From assembly GCF_002443255.2 (NCBI RefSeq), contig NW_019211456.1, positions 27,525,341 to 27,589,340 on the forward strand: DNA of 64,000 nt, given 5' to 3'. This document shows positions 12,182 through 25,700 of this stretch, one piece after another. This stretch comes from Varroa destructor (taxonomy: Eukaryota; Arthropoda; Arachnida; Mesostigmata; Varroidae). The notes beneath the pieces were generated by a model, which saw only the letters and a program-made list of their open reading frames with translations, had not been told where the DNA came from and did no database searches. Positions within the stretch are counted from its first letter, which is position 1. Each line of letters begins with the position of its first letter. A program made the position numbers and the translations under genes.

Positions 12182-15100
12182 CTGAAAAGTAGACATCAAC
12201 AAATACGATAGGCACTTTAGAGAATAAAAAGACAAAACTATACTCTGTCGTGTATACAATTTAACTTACACAACACACATCTTAAAAAATGGATTCCATG
12301 CTCGTGTCAGGAATCATCCTTCAATATTTTAGGAGGTGATGTTCCTATGTGACGATGCCTACTTAAAAGCCTTACAAAACATGCACCTAGACTGATAATC
12401 AGTAACCGGAACTGACTCTGGTAACTCATACCAAATAATTATTCGTTTTACTGATCTGAGTATAGACGAAATCAAAGAACAATGCAAAATAACGCACGAG
12501 GTCTCCTATTTTATATTTGAATTATGACATTTGTATGCAGTACCGATAGCATCTGTCGCTGGTCGGTTTAGCAACTCGCGTTCTGATAGGTGAACACTGA
12601 ATATCTGAATAAGACATGATGTCCTCTATTGCTGCTCCTAGATACGCAGCTTCTATTTTTTTTAGCTATAGATCCAGCGGTAGTCTGTACACAATCGGCG
12701 TAGTAATGAATAGTGCTACACGGGGTCAAATCGTATAACGACGTCCAGCTGTTACTGCTCATAAACTTGTCTATCTATTTCGCCCGTATGCTATATACAT
12801 ACCTAATGCTATCTACCTTTGCCTTTTTGCTGCTAGCAGTCTAACCAAAAGTGCTTGGCCTGAACTCAGGTCCCGAATTCAAGTTCGCTATAGTTTTCCT
12901 CTCAATTTGTCTTACTACTCAGTTGCAGTTCCGCTTGCTAATCTATCCATCATTCTGTTTTGGTAAACCATTTTAGCGTTCATGTCACTTCACTACGTTT
13001 TTGTCGCATCCCTAGATTAACAATCCCGTTATGTTGACTTGACTGTCTGGTTACTATGTACTAAATATTCCAGTTTACATAATATAATAGCTCCGCAAAA
13101 AGTATAAATTTGATTGGGACATAGCAACGTTAAACAGTTATTCCATATCGCATCAGTGTGACAATTGCGACGTTTTCCGATTGTAATTAAATTGTTGCTG
13201 TAACTACCACCGGCTTTTGCAGTTATCTTACTATTTAAGCGCAACTTTGAAAATCCCGCCTAAATAATGGGCCGCTGTAGAAATCAGGCGAACAATTTCG
13301 AAAATGCTCATATTTTTAGAAACTAATTCAAACGTTCCCGAAAAAAGAACAGCGGTATATCGGATTCGATTGCTAAAAATGTGGAGTTTTGTTATAGATT
13401 TTCTCTCGTGGGCTTATATTGTGTTTTGTAAGTTCTCAATGGTTGTTAATTAATTAATCATGTTCCCTCCTGCTCATATTAGAGTTAACGGGGAAGTTTT
13501 TTTTAAAATTTAAAATCAATTCTCAAAAACGCTGTTTTCTCCACGGTGTCTCTTCATCAGGCCATCATGGGAATACGCTGAAACAAGAAAGACAACAGAG
13601 TCATTCTCGGGATAGTCAGCGTATACATGACACGTTCGCGTTCGAATTACTAATTGTTGAACTTTATTACTGATTGCTTCTATACATTCGTGCATATAAT
13701 GACGAAAAGACAAGGTCGTAACTTCAAAAAGCTTGGGCTAATTGTAATGCAACAAAAAATACATTGATACTACTTAGCTTTTTTTATATGCGTTCACTCC
13801 CATAACGTGATTCTGAGCTGTTACCTATCGTTAGCATTTGCGTTAGCATTGAGAAACACGTAAAGAAAAATACACGCACTGATCCATCTCGAACATGAGC
13901 TACGGTTACAGTCGGTCATAGATATTAAAAATAACATTACATAATATGTTATGCGATAAGGTTATCTGTTGTTGGGTAACACTTAATTGGTCTCGCGCTG
14001 CTGCTCCTAGTTTTCAAAATGGCGGCTTAGCTTGAACGTTAAGAGGCTTAAATCAGTAACCTCAGGCCATTACCATTCACGGGTTTAGCTGTTCTAGCCA
14101 CGGCATATTCGATAGAATTTCGTTGAATTTTGTACTATTATTCAAGCACATGTTACCAACACAATTATACTGTGATTCAATGCGCTCGTTCTATCTGGGA
14201 TACATGTAGTCAAAAACATTTACCTATTAACATAGTGATATCTGTAATTGAATATTCAGGGAAACATTACCTAGAATAATTATTTGTTTTTTTTTTTACC
14301 TAATTACACCCGCTGTGTACTATATATATTATTGGCGGGGTTGAAACAGAACTACAAGTATCTGAAGCAATATTATCACAGTGTTCTCAATGTCAATTCC
14401 GTACGAGTTTAGGTGGATACACAAACAGGCCAAAAACGCTGGCAGAATTTTTTCCGCCCATACTTCCAGTCCTGTATGGCTATAGCATATAGTGTCTATC
14501 TGCGAAAAATGCGAGTTTCCGCTTCGTGCCGTGACCTGGCAAATCCTCTGAACAGTAACATTTCACTTTGTAATACTGTAAAGACGACAGATAACGTCAC
14601 CGCCTTGTTGTCATTTGCGTATTCTTGTTCAGTATATATGCTATAACCGGCTCCATCTGCAAAGGACAATGTGTGCCGGCAGGTCTACTTGTGCGTCTAC
14701 TGTGTGTTGATCTGACACGGAAAGCCTGTCCTACAATTAGTTTAGGTTTTGGCAAACTGAGTCAATTGCTAACGGCTCATATCTGTGGGTCAGCTACGAA
14801 AAAACAAGGTTGTACTGGGAGCGTTCTTTCGATATTTTACAAACGAGAAGCATTACCCTAATGAAATTTGAATATTGGGTCTGCTATTATTGGTGAATAT
14901 GGAGCCCAAACATTGCAAAGTCCATAAATGGAAAAAAGTGGTAAATGGGACATGGCAGTGGAATTAATGGCTTACTGGAATGGAATGGTTTGGAATCTAA
15001 AGCAATAGTTGAAAACAGTCAGCGTTAACTTCTTTCTGCGTATTATTCCACTGTTGTGATATCCTCCACGTACCTTTTTCAATCAGAAACTTGTGGCAAT

Positions 15101-16365
15101 TTTGAGCAGATTTGTAAGTTTGCGGCTAAACTTTAAATCTAGAAATCAGCTCACCTGAAGCAACTTAAATGGTCGCTATAAGAGCTGAATCTCGTAGGAT
15201 CTACGCAATGTTCAATATGAAAATATTTTCCGACTCATGGCAAAATAAAGTAAAATTTTTCTAGCTAACGTTGATGCCGCAACGTGTCATTTAGGCTATA
15301 CTTGCTCTTCAATGAAGTACGAAGGCAGCATGTGGTGAATATTTGGTTATAACAAAAATGTTATCGCAGCAGAACTTCATTAATTACACTACACGAAAAC
15401 TTTTTGTACTGTCTCAATTTGCAGCGGGTCTAACATTCGCTTATTTCTATTAACTAACGCTTAATTCTTAAGGAAAGCAAATTCTCGAAAAAACAAAGGG
15501 ACATGAATTAGTATAGCAATTGGCTGTGATATAATGGCAAAGCGGATTTTAGAAATCCACTTCGCATCCAAAGAAAATCGGAATGAACAGCGAAAGCTTT
15601 AAATGAAAAGGAAACCCTTAGCTGCGTCTACAGATGCGTCTGGAAGCATGTCAGTCCTATAGATTCGTATGTACTTCCGCCGCCTACTTAAGCGGAAGAC
15701 TGATTTCAAGAATATAATATTTAGTAAATTGTTACACCAAAAACATACAGAACTTATTTTTCTCGAAAACATACGGAAGCACTCTCATTACGAATATTTA
15801 ATATAACTTTTGGACAACGAATCAGCGACCAAGTTACATGCTTCAACAAGCGCCTAGATAATAAACCGTTTCTATTCTTATAGCGGTTGTGTATATATAC
15901 AAGTGTTTTTAAGCGTAGTTCCGATAAATAACAAAAGTTCGAATTAACTTTTGGATAATTTCAATTTGTAGATACGACAGGTTAAATATGCGCTCAAGTA
16001 CGTTTGCATCATTCTGCGTAAAGGCTGCGTCAATATGCAACTTCTATATGAGGGAACTGCGAAAAAATGTGACACCGATTTGCGATTCTTTTAGTAGCTT
16101 TAGCCGGTCGTGTAACATCGTCTTTATATCCGATTCTCCAGACGTATATGTTTATATATTTGTGTAAGCCTTCATGACCCGCTTCTTGTAAGTTAAACAA
16201 AATTTGTACTTTGATAGAAATGCCATTTCACGCCAACGTACTTAACTTAGTTGCCCAGCTCTAACAAGGTTATTAGTAAAGATTGAGAACTGGCATAGAT
16301 TTTTGCGGACCGCGAAAACTGCATAGTATTTGACAAAATGCATTTAGTTGCGGGTGTTAACAATA
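12182..16365. other. AT-rich stretch, probably intergenic or intronic
   Basis: If the exon at 12,009-12,181 is real, part of this stretch is its upstream intron. A pyrimidine-rich acceptor near 13,583 (minus) is followed by a short frame to TGA at 13,516, too weak to call. The plus-strand frames at 14.4-14.9 kb show no coding character. No RNA gene was recognised. Confidence 0.4.
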
Positions 16366-16415
16366 CAACTTCTATATATATATATATATATATAGATATA
16401 TATATATAGAAGTTG
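16366..16415. repeat. near-perfect 50-bp palindrome built on (TA)n
   Basis: CAACTTC at 16,366-16,372 pairs with GAAGTTG at 16,409-16,415, and the TA tract between pairs throughout except for one A/G mismatch (16,386 with 16,395). The non-TA caps at both ends make this more than a plain microsatellite. It could be a cruciform-prone locus or the remnant of a hairpin-type insertion. Confidence 0.8.
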
Positions 16416-17056
16416 ATGACCTATTACTGCAACTACATTCTATAATAAAAATCTACATAAACCATTTACCGATACCATCGTATTCGCTTTAGGCACCTGA
16501 TTGTTTTTCTTAGAAAAATGTCAATTGAGAAACAAATGTCTAAGACCTAGAATAGAGTTTTTGTCAGATACCTATTGCTGATTCCATTACGAAGAACTTT
16601 TTACCGTCAATAAGGTCGCGCCCAGAGCGACATTATATTACGCCTTATATATGGCTATACGGAAGCCTTTTTATGAGAAATTTGAGAGTATTTCCCAAGG
16701 CCATAACCCGCTGATTCTTGTAGCTACGGCACAATCATCTCTTAACTCACATACTGGTCACGGGAAGCTCAAGCTCTATCGAAAGCTCGTACTCCACGCT
16801 TTTATATGCAGTTGGCAGTGTGGATTCCCCTTTTTCTTCTCGAGTCCCTTATTCGGCTGAACAAAAAAGAACTTTATATAACACAAGACGACCTTTGATT
16901 TTAAATAAAATCAGAATTTTACTGAAGTTATTTACTGCATTTCGTGTGCTGCGTTTTGGGTTCTAGCTACTAATCATCATCTTTTGCATCCATTTGCTCA
17001 GGTATTATGCGAGTGTATAAGACTTATAAGATATTTTTTAATATAATATATATATA

Positions 17057-17156
17057 NNNNNNNNNNNNNNNNNNNNNNNNNNNNNNNNNNNNNNNNNNNN
17101 NNNNNNNNNNNNNNNNNNNNNNNNNNNNNNNNNNNNNNNNNNNNNNNNNNNNNNNN
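17057..17156. other. 100-N scaffold gap in a (TA)n tract
   Basis: Exactly 100 N bases. The left flank is a TA tract and a further TA tract with inverted arms (TTCTTATATATATA, then TATATATAAGAA) lies just right of the gap at about 17,176-17,207. The gap size is a placeholder, so distances across it are unknown. Confidence 0.98.
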
Positions 17157-17171
17157 TGTTTGTTCTTCTTA

Positions 17172-17214
17172 TATATTCTTATATATATATATACATATAT
17201 ATAAGAAATAAGAA
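17172..17214. repeat. (TA)n microsatellite with inverted flanks
   Basis: A TA run with an ACA interruption, bordered by TTCTTA on the left and TAAGAA on the right, so it can fold back on itself like the one at 16.4 kb. It lies next to the scaffold gap. Confidence 0.6.
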
Positions 17215-17473
17215 TGTATGCATGCGTTCAGTGTCAGATAGATATAAACGAAATCAAATCGTTGAATAGTGTATTGTTAATTTTTACTATAATTAAAAGG
17301 AACAATTTCTGACAATAATCTGGTAGATAATTATTGAAAAGAGAATCCTTTTTGACAGCAACATAGCCGGTCAATAACCAGGTGGACCGAGTTCTGTAAG
17401 AGGAATTATCAAAATGGGAAGATGTTTGAGGATAATTGTTCACGACTAGACGCCTCAATTACATGCCTCTAAG

Positions 17474-17545
17474 GCTGTAGTGGTAAAGTATTTGTCTGCT
17501 AGCCTTAAAAACCGGGAAAATAGCCTAGGTTCGAGACCGAGCTTC
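17474..17545 (+). mobile_element. tRNA-like (SINE-like) element, copy 1
   Basis: An A-box-like stretch (TGTAGTGGTAAAG, about 17,475-17,488) is followed 40-50 bases later by a clear RNA polymerase III B box, GGTTCGAGACC, at 17,528-17,538. A block GTATTTGTCTGCTAGCC lies between them. The same order, with a similar middle block and B box at a similar distance, recurs at 45.6 kb. The fold is not that of a good tRNA, so a tRNA-derived SINE or a tRNA pseudogene is more likely than a functional tRNA. Confidence 0.45.
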
Positions 17546-18900
17546 GACGTCTGGAAGCAACTTATAGCCTAAAGCAATGGCTAGCGGCAGTACTGGACGT
17601 GAAAATCGAAATATTTATTTAGATTATTAAATTACTCGAAACCTGCGTGTGGCTAATGGCTTTCGTTCTTTATTATGCTTAATTTGATTAAGTTAAAAAA
17701 AAGTTAGATAAATCATCATAAGACATCACTTGTTGCTAGAATGCTGTACGTCGTTGCAATATGACAGTTGAACCTTAATCTGAGATTTTAAAAAACTAAT
17801 CTTTATTGAATTTTACATGTAAGAGCCCGCAAGGAACACATTTTGAATACAGTTTCCGTGTTAGAATGCAAAAAATCAATCATCATTTTCACAGTACTTG
17901 ATCTGATCCTTTCCTTCATCACATACGCAGTGATTTGAGGAAATACGACAACTATATAGTGTATCCTATAAGGTGTTAGATTTGCCTTGCACTTTAAGGA
18001 AGTTGTGAAGTTCGCGCCTCGCCCAGAATCCTGTTGTCAAGGGCTTCTACACAATGAGCGCCTTATTCACAGCGCATGCCCGCACCAAACGGAGAATGTG
18101 TCTATTAAGCGTTCACTTCAAGCCCCTATTAGTTTTAGAACCGGCACCAGTTAACTGCGACGATGATACAAAATCAGTTTATCAATTTCCGTCTCTGAAA
18201 GCTGTCAACATCTCAAGGAGTTTTGCCTTCATTGTCATCGGCTAATTCTTGGGAGACCATAATTTACAAATGAAATACTTGTCATTGGTTAAAGGAGAGA
18301 ACTCTAACAAGGTTTAGGGAGTGTAATTGTGATATGGGGTAGAGGAGATTAAAGCACAGTGGGCGCATCGAATAGTGCTTCGCTGGTCTGAGCTAATCTT
18401 TGTCTGGAAACCAGAGCTATTCGTTCTACCCTATATATATATATATGTATTTAGCTAGGAACTGATGACTCAAATAGCGATAGTTGCAATTTATATTCAT
18501 TTACAATCTGATAAAGCAACATACTGAAACAACACAACCCGCTGCATTCTGCTGATTCTTATCATTAAATTCACTAAAAGTTAACTATCTGACAGCAGTA
18601 TATGGTAACTAATGATAACAACTAGCTCCCTCGTGCTATTAATCAACCTTAACTACCACTTACCTAACAAAATTGGCAACACAATTATTTTCTAACTTTT
18701 CAAGCAATAAATAACCTGATTGTTCTAGCAGCCCACTGCCTATTTCAACCAGAGCGGGATCCTGCTCTATTCCATCATCTGAACGCTTTCGACAGCATCA
18801 AACTGTCCTTTCGACTTCAACTCGGTTACGATCGACCCTGACCGTCTACAGTTTCTCTCCAGCGTAGCCCTTAACGAATACACTAATTACCATCGTTCAA
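17546..18900. other. intergenic, nothing seen
   Basis: AT-rich sequence with a short TA run near 18,432-18,446. Frames around 18.05-18.25 kb lack supporting signals. Confidence 0.45.
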
Positions 18901-19754
18901 CTTGTCGTATATCGCCATCATGCAACGTTTATACGCCTGCTATCGGGGGCTTGCTTTCCGTGTTGTTTGCTCCCGCTAGAGACGGAGTTGTTCGCTGCTC
19001 GGCTGCTAATGCCCCGGAGCCAGCAGCTGCCGCCGCTATAGCGCCAAAAGCAGATTGAGCGCAGCGCGATTCGGAGGAGGGAGAGGGGAAGGGCCTCTGG
19101 CATTGGAGCCGGCGGCGGCTGCACCCATCGGAGCGCATCCCGCTTCCTGGCGCTGCTGCAGCCGCTGTCTGAGACTGGCGGAAGGTCTGCCCACCACTGC
19201 TGAGTCTCGTAGTGAGTTCGTAGCGGTAGATCTGTGCTGTGTTCGATGCTGTGCTTTGTTGTTCGAGCAGCGGTCGCTCGATGTCTCCGTTTATGCCGTG
19301 CCGCAGCAGCCGATGTCGTCGCCACGGCAGACGCCGATCAGCTCATGCTGATCTGCCACCGATGCAGACACAGACTGATTCGGATAGCGACCGACGTACA
19401 GGACTGAGTATATGCATATGGTCTGACGTATGAAAGCCTCGTGCGCCTATGGGGAGATCTTGATTATTCGAGGATTGGACAGGCGCGAGAAGTGATGATA
19501 GCATTTTTTCCGTTTTGAGAGCGAAGACGAGATTGGCTGCCGCGGTTGCTAGCAAACACTTCTGCATCTGCGAGCCGCACTTATCCCGTTAGTGACGGTC
19601 GACAGTTTTACCCGCTCTTCAGTCAACGGGTCGTGGATCGAGCGCAGTCCCCATCAAGCCGTCGTCGTTGTTGTTGTTGGCGGCGACTTCGAAGATGCAT
19701 TGATATTGTACCTGTCAAGAGAACATTTGCTTAGTAAGCGTACTGTTGTCTACT
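18900..19754 (+). promoter_or_regulatory. G/C- and CpG-rich promoter/5' UTR of the ZBED-like gene
   Basis: The segment directly upstream of the ATG at 19,755 is strongly enriched in G/C, CpG and GCNGCN triplets compared with the AT-rich DNA on both sides. Open frames occur on both strands here, including a 135-codon frame on the minus strand (19,325-18,918), but their low-complexity Ala/Arg/Ser composition is what G/C-rich DNA yields by chance. I read it as the promoter and 5' UTR. The exact transcription start and any non-coding first exon cannot be fixed by eye. Confidence 0.5.
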
Positions 19755-22700
19755 ATGGGTGAGGAGATTCTGCCGGATATGCAGGCAGGACCGACGCAAC
19801 CGGGCCCGATGTACGCTAACGTAATGGGAGGATCGTTAGCTGGTGTGAGCGGTGGACTCGTCGGTAGCTGGAGTCGGGTGGCGGGGGCCCGTGCGCCAAT
19901 CTTCGAATGGTACGACGTCGAGTTGCCTCTGCCGGATGACGGGAACTTTCGGAGTACGTGCAAAATATGCAAGACGAGCATCTCCGCATCAAGACGGGCT
20001 ACTTCGAACCTAATCTCGCATATGAAGGTAATTCGTAGCACTGCAAAACTATCATCTATGTATGATGTATGTTTAACAGTAAATTCGCATCTAGAAGAAA
20101 GTGAAAAGCAAAGAAAAAATGAAGCTGGGAAAGATCTTTTTGAACCCATACACCGTCGCGTTTTATTCTTTTGCAGATGCATGTTTAAGTTTAGGATTTA
20201 GCGGTGCCAAAGCTACTCATTTCGACTGGGCCTTAATTGGTACTTATTTTAACTGTGTTTCTAAGAAATCCGCTAGGATTTTGCGCTATTCAGTGGTGAA
20301 AATGTGTGCAGTTTTCTTTTAGCACGTGTGCACCTCTCGTTTAACAGCTACCGTTAAGGTGTCTATCTACAAACCTATTAAAGTCACAGCTGTTAACAAT
20401 GTGGCTTTTTTTCTCTCGTCAAGCAACAATAATTAAAAGCAATTATATCAAATGTATTATACTACAGTTAATTTGATAAATAACTTTTACGACACGAGTT
20501 TTTAAGCACGCTGACGAAGCAAACAATGTTAATAGCATTGTAATTTTATGGTTGATTAAATTTTAATTCATATCGAACACCAAAGCTTTGTATTCTCTTG
20601 CTCTAAAGCAAAACGGGAAGCAAAACAACTGTAGATGTATTTATTTCGAATAGAAGGAAAAGTAGGTTCCACGACGTCGCCGCCATTAACTCATTGACCC
20701 TGTAATACATTGCTTTAATACGGTAACGGTTCAAAAATGAATCGCATAGTCCGCAAACCTTTGAGACTAAACAGGACATCGAGATATCAACGGTTAGGTG
20801 TAAGCTATTTACAGCTATCTGGACATCGATATATGAAATACGCCAATCTATAAATAATGGACGCTTCATTAGCAAATGTATATATGAATATCTATTGATA
20901 GGAATCCATTAACATATTCTTGTGTAAAAACCTTAACGGGCCAAAAATTCGACAAGCCAGTATCATCAATTTTGCGAAAGCTGCCCTTTTCTCCGTTATT
21001 CCACTTCGACGTAGCCGTAACGCGAGGACCACTTGCCTCTCAAATATAACCTCTGTACGGCAACGCTATAAAATTCATCTTGATCTGAAATAGTTCTTTT
21101 TTTGAAATGGATTTAATTGTGTGCCTCGACGCACCTTTGCTATAGGGAAAGTTAGTGGTAGCTCAAAGTAACACCGTTTACTGACCTTTCTAGTGGACGC
21201 TGTTTAGTTGGGGGTTTCTGAAAAATGGAGTTTCAATTTTATGCGCTTTTTGATAAAGAAAATCAAGTATGCACGCTATAAATAGATTCTTTTGATATTT
21301 ATGGTGGTTCATTTTTCTCGAAAGCCCTGGGGCACGGCACTCGATGAATTGAGTAAACACCACTTTATATTTCCGCGGTTCTTTAGCCTTTCTGCCTTCA
21401 AACAATCGCCATATTTTTAGAATAATGGTAGTGCGCGAAGTGAAAAGGAGCTTTTAACCTTTGCCTCTTAAATTTTGTCAGTGTAACGCTTACAAAATAT
21501 GATCTTTTATCTACCGATTTTTGCAGCTATCGCTGTTTATTTTCTTTATCAGTTTCATCCGCTGTGTCAATAACGTTGCTAGAATTATCTCAGTGGTCAA
21601 TTGAAATGGACGAAAATCTAGCTTGTACGAAGTTTCTACGGTATTTTGGGCACTTGAACCTCGTCAAACATAGGATTGCCTACGCTGTTTCTATCACATA
21701 CGGATTTCCCAAATCTTCGATGTGTTTATGATTATAGCGAACGAAAACCGCGGATGAGGTGACAACGATTTGAAGCAGCCCAGTACAAGCGCTCAAAAAG
21801 AGGCCCAGTTTTCCAACTGGTAATTGGTTTTTCTTTCAAGTAAATTTCAAAAAATGGAATTGTCTGGCATAGCTAAGTTTTTTCCCCAGTCGAAAGGACA
21901 TTGCATTGGGTTGCGAGTATACCACGTGACAAGACTTTTGCCTACACAGGCCAGAGCGATATAGGGCTATATAAGTCGCTTCTTTTCGGATGCGCACTAA
22001 TTTAACAAAGAAATTGAAAAAATCTGTCTGCTTTATCCTGTAAGACAACTTATGTGTATTTTTATCAAGGCAAACTAAGGCATCGTAATTTTATGCTCGT
22101 TGTCAATAACGTGCTACATGTAGTTGCTTTAAACAATTTTTACATAGAATTTTTGCTATATTGGCATTACGCGTCGGCAGATGAAACATTATCGCCGATC
22201 GACGCGTCAACCTACGGATAGTCATAGTCACAGTCATGCATAATCGAAGGTAGTCATTTTATCATAACGGTGGGTTACGTTTTTCGTATAGGCTATTTAA
22301 TGTGTTTGCTTTGAATATACTCATATGCGTAAAATAACACATTACATGAAGACTTTGTGCGTAAGTCATCATAAACTAACTGCATTTACAAGCTATTTTT
22401 GTGTGCTCTAATTGTGTGAATGATTTCCGTTCAGATCTTATGATTTGGACGTGTCTTCAGCCGGCAAAAAGGCGAACGACTACTATTGGCCACTATGTCT
22501 GGGTTACATATAATGTCAGTTCATATTCCGCATAATCAAAGAAATAAACGTCCTGTGGACTCTCTCATGTGTGTTCAAACTAAGACGAAATGGGGCCGGC
22601 CTATTTCTATAGAATCTTAATAGTGCACTTTTAGTTGGGCTGCTAACGAATCTCAGCGACAGACAAGTTCTTAAAACTTTCTAGCGTTAGCAATCTCGCA

Positions 22701-25700
22701 GTCTGCATTGCCACAGAGATATGTGCTTCTTTCGTGAGCACCATGAATAAAAGCAGACTGAATTAAGCTTAAATTATCTGTTTTTTTGTTAATTGTATTC
22801 ACAAGCGTAGGTATTCATTCTGACCTACGTGTCAACGCTTTAAAAATAGAACAGGCTTTGTCACTGGCCTATCTCTAACGAATGGATGACGTAACGATGT
22901 GATATTTTTCTACCATATGCATTATGACATTTATTTTTAGAAACATTTAAGTTTAATAGATTGCATGCGGATATAACACCGAGAAAAGTTTCTAGTCACC
23001 TTAAGGGTACCCTCCGTAGACCGGTCCCATCTGTAAAAAATTTACGACACATCTTATTTCACTGGGTTGTCCTAATAGTTATTATTGATGAATCACTTCT
23101 AATAAATCAACCGCTACTGCTTTGGTAGAAGTATACTTTTTTATTTATAAGAAGCCTTCCCTGTTCCGTCGAATAGCTCTAAGTAATATGCGTTGCAGCT
23201 TTTACAAATGGAGTCACCCGCAAAAATAACAGTTATAAAACTTATTTAATATAAAAATAGGCACCTGTTGATTCATACAAATAATGATTTGTTGATATTT
23301 TATTTAGGTCAACATTGCATGTGTTGACAAAATCATTTTCCACGGCAATTTATTACTCTTAATTAGTGTTCCAGGTGAGTGTTTATCCGTTTATCAGCAT
23401 AGACCGTATTTTAGCAATTTAATAATATATACTTTTTATCCATGTCAATGTTGCAGCTTCGTAAACGTTTCAATATTATTTGATGAAAACCGCTTTGTTA
23501 ATTAACAAGTACTATATATATTGCTAACTCGCCAGGCAATTAACAGCAGTCCCTTGATATAATCCCTAATAAAAAAAAAAAAAAAAAACACTCGGTTTTT
23601 TACTAAGTGGAACTTCTTAACACGGCTTTTATAATTAGCTGAGACCATTAGATGAGCATCATTTTACAGAAGTCCAATGAAATCTAGATTGTTAAACGTT
23701 TAGTATTCATAAAGCTTCCATTGCACAAACATATATGCCACCATGTATTTGGAAAGTAGCTACGAAATCAGAAAGTTAGCCCATAATTTTGAAACATGTC
23801 GCTCAGTCGACGACTATTTAACACATGGCACCTAGTAGTAACATCTACGGTCATTTGATGGCGTGAGCCATTGTTTTACAATTTTTTGCATATTTTATTT
23901 CTCTTCAGCATTCTAATGAATTTTAGATTTACCGCCAAAAAGTGAACGATCAGTTGGGCTGTCTTTAGGGTCGGATAAGTTGATCGCTGGTCTCACAAAT
24001 ATGGGTCCAATCCAAAAAAAGGAAGAAATGCATTTTGGTGTACGTTGACATTCAGTAGTATCATACAATGATAAACATCGCTGGCTAGGTAACTCTAAAC
24101 CGTCTACTAACTTTTTCAGTGAAACTTGATTCTCTTCTATCCAAAAAATGTCCCTTCAGTTACTTAAATCCACTTTGAAGCTATCCACTTTAATCGCTGC
24201 CGCTCTACTGTTTCCACAAATATTGCTAGCCTTTTGGCAATTGATCCGATATACTTTATAATTCTGATAATTATTAGATTTAAAGGCGGCTGTAAAAATG
24301 TTTTTTGTCAGCGTGCATTCGATGAGAAGACGACTTTCTCGACTGAATCCTCGTCTCGCTCTATTACTTTACTATCAGCTGAAATTGGTTGGCCTTTTCG
24401 GGTTGAAACTCTGCAAGATCCTAAAGGTTCACCGTAAACGAATTTACTTATTCTTGGTATCATTATACAGGGTATTTCAACTAGAAATTGGAACCATGAG
24501 GTTGCGTTATTAATTTTCCCGCTTTAAAACTTACTTGATTACTTTGGAAAGAAGTTCATCAAATTATTGGATTATAACGGAAAGTATAGGAATATCAGAG
24601 TAGATCTAAGGCTTCGATGTAGTAAAAGCTGACGGAGCTAGGGAAACGTTGACCCAACCCTGAGTTCCGGGGAGTAATAACTTAATTTTTAAGTTGAGCG
24701 CCATAGCAGAATTCGATAAGTTGTTAATTATTTAACTGGATCGTTTGTTGATACCATAACAGATACTAAGATAGACGCTTGATAAGACGCTCTTCCAGAT
24801 ATCGTGTATTCCACCCATTATTTGCTTTCTCGACCAAGCATATCTAATTCTAATAATGGTCGATTAAATTGTACCTTGACATTGTTATGGTTACCTAATC
24901 GATTACGAGACTTAGTATCCCAATGAACGAATGTGGTTGGCTTCATCAGCTGGATTATTCGACGTCTTCAAAAGAGCAGTGTCCATCAAAACTGCTACGA
25001 TCAGCGGTCGCTATTTAGAACATACTATAGTAAATAATCAATTACTTCTTGAGCTGAACCAAAAAGATCGATTGTATCGAGGAAATATACATTACGGTGC
25101 TAACTTTCTAACAGCTAAAGGTTTGTTTCAGCATTTCGCTACCGGTCGGTTGACGGCAAATGAAGGGCAGAATCTTAATTTCGTGCAGGTATTTTTAGGT
25201 CGCCGGTCATGCTAGACAATTTAAAACAACTATTTTGAAGCTTAAAAAAATTAAGCTACTATAACAACCGTATAATATGTGCAGCTTTTCGAATCAACCA
25301 ACCCGAAACGGGTCGGTTTATTCGAAATTATAGTGATTATAGCCACCGTTTTAAGCCTAACTGCAGGTACTTACTTCCGAGACAATTTGTCTTATAAAAA
25401 CACACATTCCCCAAAGTGACAATAGCCTAATCGCTTCTTTTCTCATTTATTTTTTAATTTTGACATTTCGCTAGAAATGATTTTGCCATTTTTTTTGCCA
25501 TAGAAAAGCCATTTGAAAATGCTGCGTTTATTAACCTTCATCGTCTCTCAGGAGCGTGGCTTGAAATGTTGAAACATTTTATATAGATATTATATATTTT
25601 TTTATTCATATATGGTATAGTCTCAAGGTCCCCCACTGTTCATTATTCGGAACAACATCAGCCTGTAGCAACCGTGCAGAGTTTTCTTTTACCTGTGCTC

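Noticed and set aside
13516..13713. Minus-strand 65-codon frame with an internal acceptor
   Set aside because: Only a short frame follows the acceptor before a stop, no partner exon was found, and nothing is recognisable in the peptide.
18918..19325. 135-codon minus-strand frame upstream of the ZBED-like gene
   Set aside because: Low-complexity Ala/Arg/Ser translation in G/C-rich DNA, with overlapping open frames on both strands. It is better explained as promoter and 5' UTR composition.
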